From positions 1 to 34,174 of the forward strand of contig PHGD01000045.1 in NCBI GenBank assembly GCA_011090425.1: DNA of 34,174 nt. Direction: 5' to 3'. A model generated the notes under the pieces. That model did not search any database. It worked only from the letters and a program-made list of their open reading frames with translations, and was not told the DNA's origin. Of this stretch, positions 32,558-34,174 are shown piece after piece; positions within the stretch are counted from its first letter, which is position 1; each line of letters opens with the position of its first letter. The position numbers and the translations under genes were made by a program. This DNA comes from Nitrospira sp. LK70 (GTDB taxonomy: Bacteria > Nitrospirota > Nitrospiria > Nitrospirales > Nitrospiraceae).

Positions 32558-32954
32558 AAAGGCGGTGGTCGTTCGTGGCTGGCCGAGCAAAGCCGCCGAC
32601 GACCTGCGAGGCGCTCGCATCGACTTGGATGCCGACCCACCGTTCATCGAAGACGCCTTGTTTCATTGTCAACAAGCGGCGGAAAAATCCCTCAAAGGGT
32701 TTCTCACGGCCTACGACACCCTCTTCAAGAAAACTCACGATCTTGATGAGCTGGGACGCGTCTGTCTTGAACTTGATGCGGGGTTAGCAGACGCGATTCA
32801 ATCAGCTATTCCCTTGACCGTCTTCGCATGGGAATTTCGATATCCCGGCGACAGCCAGGTCCCGTCCATCAAAGAAGCGAACGAATCGCTGGCCGTCGCC
32901 ACGATGCTCTACAGCGCCGTGCTTCAGCGACTTCCACAGAGCTGCCACCCGTAA
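32547..32954 (+). CDS. HEPN-domain protein of an MNT-HEPN pair
   Basis: Product of 135 residues, mostly helical. The opening AADDLRGARID and FHCQQAAEKSLKGFLTAYDT, then THDLDELGRVC, are HEPN hallmarks. The last helix region has WEFRYPGD rather than the Arg-x4-6-His ribonuclease motif, so nuclease activity is doubtful; such RYPGD forms are common among HEPN proteins paired with MNT. Its start lies within the MNT gene end. Confidence 0.8.
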   Translation: MRPEKAVVVRGWPSKAADDLRGARIDLDADPPFIEDALFHCQQAAEKSLKGFLTAYDTLFKKTHDLDELGRVCLELDAGLADAIQSAIPLTVFAWEFRYPGDSQVPSIKEANESLAVATMLYSAVLQRLPQSCHP

Positions 32955-33101
32955 AATCTTGCGCTTCTAAGATCACAGCCCCACGACCTCTTTGAGGATC
33001 CGCCGGCTGATAAAGGGCTTGAGGGTGTCTTTCATGACCAGATCAACTTTGACTCCCAGAAGCGCGGACAGACGGCCTTCCAATTCGATAAACTCGAACA
33101 G

Positions 33102-33145
33102 ACTTGGTTCCTCCGTGAACTCCACTTGGTTCCTCCGTGAACTCC
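33102..33145. repeat. Perfect 22-base tandem duplication
   Basis: Two identical copies of 22 bases (33102-33123 and 33124-33145, beginning ACTTGGTTCC) abut head to tail inside the broken MNT gene. The length is not a multiple of three and shifts the frame; the shared peptide VEFTEEPS appears in both flanking frames. Confidence 0.9.
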
Positions 33146-33201
33146 ACCAAAAGATCGAGATCACTGTCGCACGTGTGGGTGCCGCGAACGTAGGAGCCGA
33201 A

Positions 33202-33227
33202 TACACCAAGCGAGTACACCAAGCGAG
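33202..33227. repeat. Perfect 13-base tandem duplication
   Basis: TACACCAAGCGAG occurs twice in direct succession (33202-33214 and 33215-33227), inside the same MNT gene, 56 bases from the 22-base duplication. It shifts the frame between the N-terminal helix and the GSYVRG motif. Confidence 0.9.
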
Positions 33228-33313
33228 CAGACATGGTACTGCTTCCGAAGCACCGGTAACTGCCGACGAAGCAGGGTCATGTAGCGACTCAGGGGACGCG
33301 GTGTTTCGACCAT

Positions 33314-33790
33314 CGATCGTGATGGAGCTGCGGAGGATATCCGTCGCATGGTGTGCATTCTCGGAGACAGCCTACGGAGCACATTTCTTTCTGTCAACCG
33401 TTGCGTGAGCAGACTCGCAGCCATCCTCACGATGCCGCATGCGTAAGAGTAGAGGTGTGTCTCAACATCATGCTGCAATTGCAAGCCATCCCTTTCTGCC
33501 AGGCGGCTCAGGACGCCCTTGCCACTTCATCTCACTACCCTCCCGGACAGACCGGCAATCCAGGTGAGGTAATGTCCCTGCTGTCGTCCCTACATTAGAG
33601 ACATTTGGATACACCTGAATCTGTTCGGATACAGGTACGTAGTCATTCGGATGTCATGGTCTGTGGGGATCCGTTCGAAAATCGCCCACATTCGGACTGC
33701 TCGTCGGCAGGCAAGGTGATTGCTTGGGAGGTTGTTTCGGTATACAAAGGTGTCCGTCGAGCGCGGGTGAGCCGATGTGAGGAGGAGACA
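33314..33790. other. Stretch without a convincing gene
   Basis: Open frames on both strands here have poor protein character. The minus-strand frame of the broken MNT gene stays open upstream to about 33484, so the gene could have had a longer N-terminus (an ATG at 33349 is one option). GGATACA occurs twice at 33607-33613 and 33626-33632, near an ACCTG/CAGGT inverted pair; this may belong to the promoter region of the TPR gene that follows. Confidence 0.4.
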
Positions 33791-34174
33791 ATGCCTAGGG
33801 GCACAAGCATCCTGAGATTTCTGAACATCGGCGTGGTGCTGTTCTGTCTGCCTGGAGCTCACTCTGTCGCGGTCGCGCAGCAGGGGTCGAATGAAGAAGC
33901 AAAATCGCTGAATCAGCAGGTCGTAGATCTCTATCAACAAGGACGCTATGAAGAAGCCATCGCACGAGCTGAGCGGGCGCTGGCGATCCAAGAGAAGGCC
34001 TTGGGACCGGAGAATCAGGCCACTGCCTCGTTGCTCAACAATCTGGCGGTGCTCTATCACGCCACGGGGGCCTATGGGCAGGCTGAGCCGTTATACAAAC
34101 GGGTGCTAGCTATCTACGGGAAGGCTTTGGGACCGGAGCATCCGGACACGGCCATGGCGCTCAACAATCTGGCG
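33791..34174 (+). CDS. Exported TPR-repeat protein, N-terminal part (runs off right edge)
   Basis: The frame begins at ATG 33791, with AGGAGGAGA directly upstream (a near-perfect ribosome binding site), and is open to the last base (128 codons seen). A signal peptide spans about 1-30 (core GVVLFCLPGAHSVAVAQ). Then come tetratricopeptide repeats with a 42-residue period: NQQVVDLYQQGRYEEAIARA, ALGPENQATASLLNNLAVLY, GAYGQAEPLYKRVLAIYGKA, LGPEHPDTAMALNNLA. The LGPEHPDTA-LNNLA form is kinesin-light-chain-type TPR, common in large periplasmic or secreted scaffold proteins. Function and full length are unknown. Confidence 0.85.
   Translation, partial: MPRGTSILRFLNIGVVLFCLPGAHSVAVAQQGSNEEAKSLNQQVVDLYQQGRYEEAIARAERALAIQEKALGPENQATASLLNNLAVLYHATGAYGQAEPLYKRVLAIYGKALGPEHPDTAMALNNLA

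Larger units (their letters stand above)
32973..33313 (-). pseudogene. Second MNT nucleotidyltransferase gene, broken by two tandem duplications
   Basis: Three frames carry consecutive parts of one MNT protein. The first has TLLRRQLPVLRKQYHVCSLG; the second has FGSYVRGTHTCDSDLDLLVE with the Gly-Ser and Asp-x-Asp sites; the third has SLFEFIELEGRLSALLGVKV and ends ILKEVVGL. The frames change exactly at a 13-base tandem duplication (33202-33227) and a 22-base tandem duplication (33102-33145). Removing one copy of each restores an uninterrupted frame of about 102 codons from an ATG at 33313 to the TGA at 32973-32975. The gene therefore looks recently inactivated. No HEPN partner lies downstream on this strand. 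The start is tentative since no ribosome binding site is seen. Confidence 0.75.

Noticed and set aside
33590..34060. 156-codon minus-strand frame at the right end
   Set aside because: Antisense to the TPR gene, which has a signal peptide, clear repeats and a near-perfect ribosome binding site.

Overview
The window looks like a chromosomal segment of a Gram-negative, Nitrospira-like bacterium. This is inferred from the moderately high GC, two outer-membrane beta-barrels, a lipobox protein, and protein styles familiar from Nitrospirota; there is no rRNA or marker gene here to prove it. Genes are tightly packed with many 1-8 base overlaps. I saw no tRNA, rRNA or CRISPR array.

Layout. (1) 1-129: the tail of an ISL3-like transposase enters from the left. 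(2) 313-5970, plus strand: one compact run arsM-arsS-pstS-pstC-pstA-pstB, joining arsenic methylation/arsenosugar chemistry to a complete phosphate (and therefore arsenate) ABC importer. The ArsM-like enzyme carries a C-terminal extension made of two copies of a module of about 48 residues. (3) 6000-6110: a hairpin-rich noncoding stretch resembling an IS200/IS605 end. (4) 6222-8379: cysteine synthesis, with a 13-residue leader ORF that overlaps cysK, and a convergent serine acetyltransferase. (5) 8644-17956: housekeeping genes: hflK-hflC, formate-THF ligase, a membrane-anchored M23 peptidase, cutA, an M20 peptidase, two exported proteins of unknown role and a beta-barrel protein.

(6) 18259-30426, minus strand: a very extended potassium locus. 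In transcription order it reads porin, 61-62-residue small protein, 26-residue membrane peptide, kdpF, kdpA1, kdpB, kdpC, 42-residue membrane peptide, second full-length kdpA (kdpA2), then kdpD and kdpE. KdpA2 is intact, but two of its selectivity-filter loops differ from KdpA1 (Thr to Ser in the first, Asn to Ser in the second). It follows its own small membrane peptide, just as KdpA1 follows KdpF. This is the most interesting signal in the window: it may encode a KdpFABC pump with an exchangeable channel subunit. Four short genes in this locus are easy to miss.

(7) 30626-33313: a zinc-ribbon/HEAGH membrane protein, then a cluster of toxin-antitoxin genes in several states of decay. These are an antitoxin with a promoter implying a leaderless mRNA, its PIN toxin shortened by an internal in-frame deletion, an intact MNT-HEPN pair, and a second MNT gene broken by two separate perfect tandem duplications (13 and 22 bases). 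(8) 33791-34174: the start of an exported TPR protein that runs off the right edge.

All functions are read from motifs and remembered family features; no database search was run.
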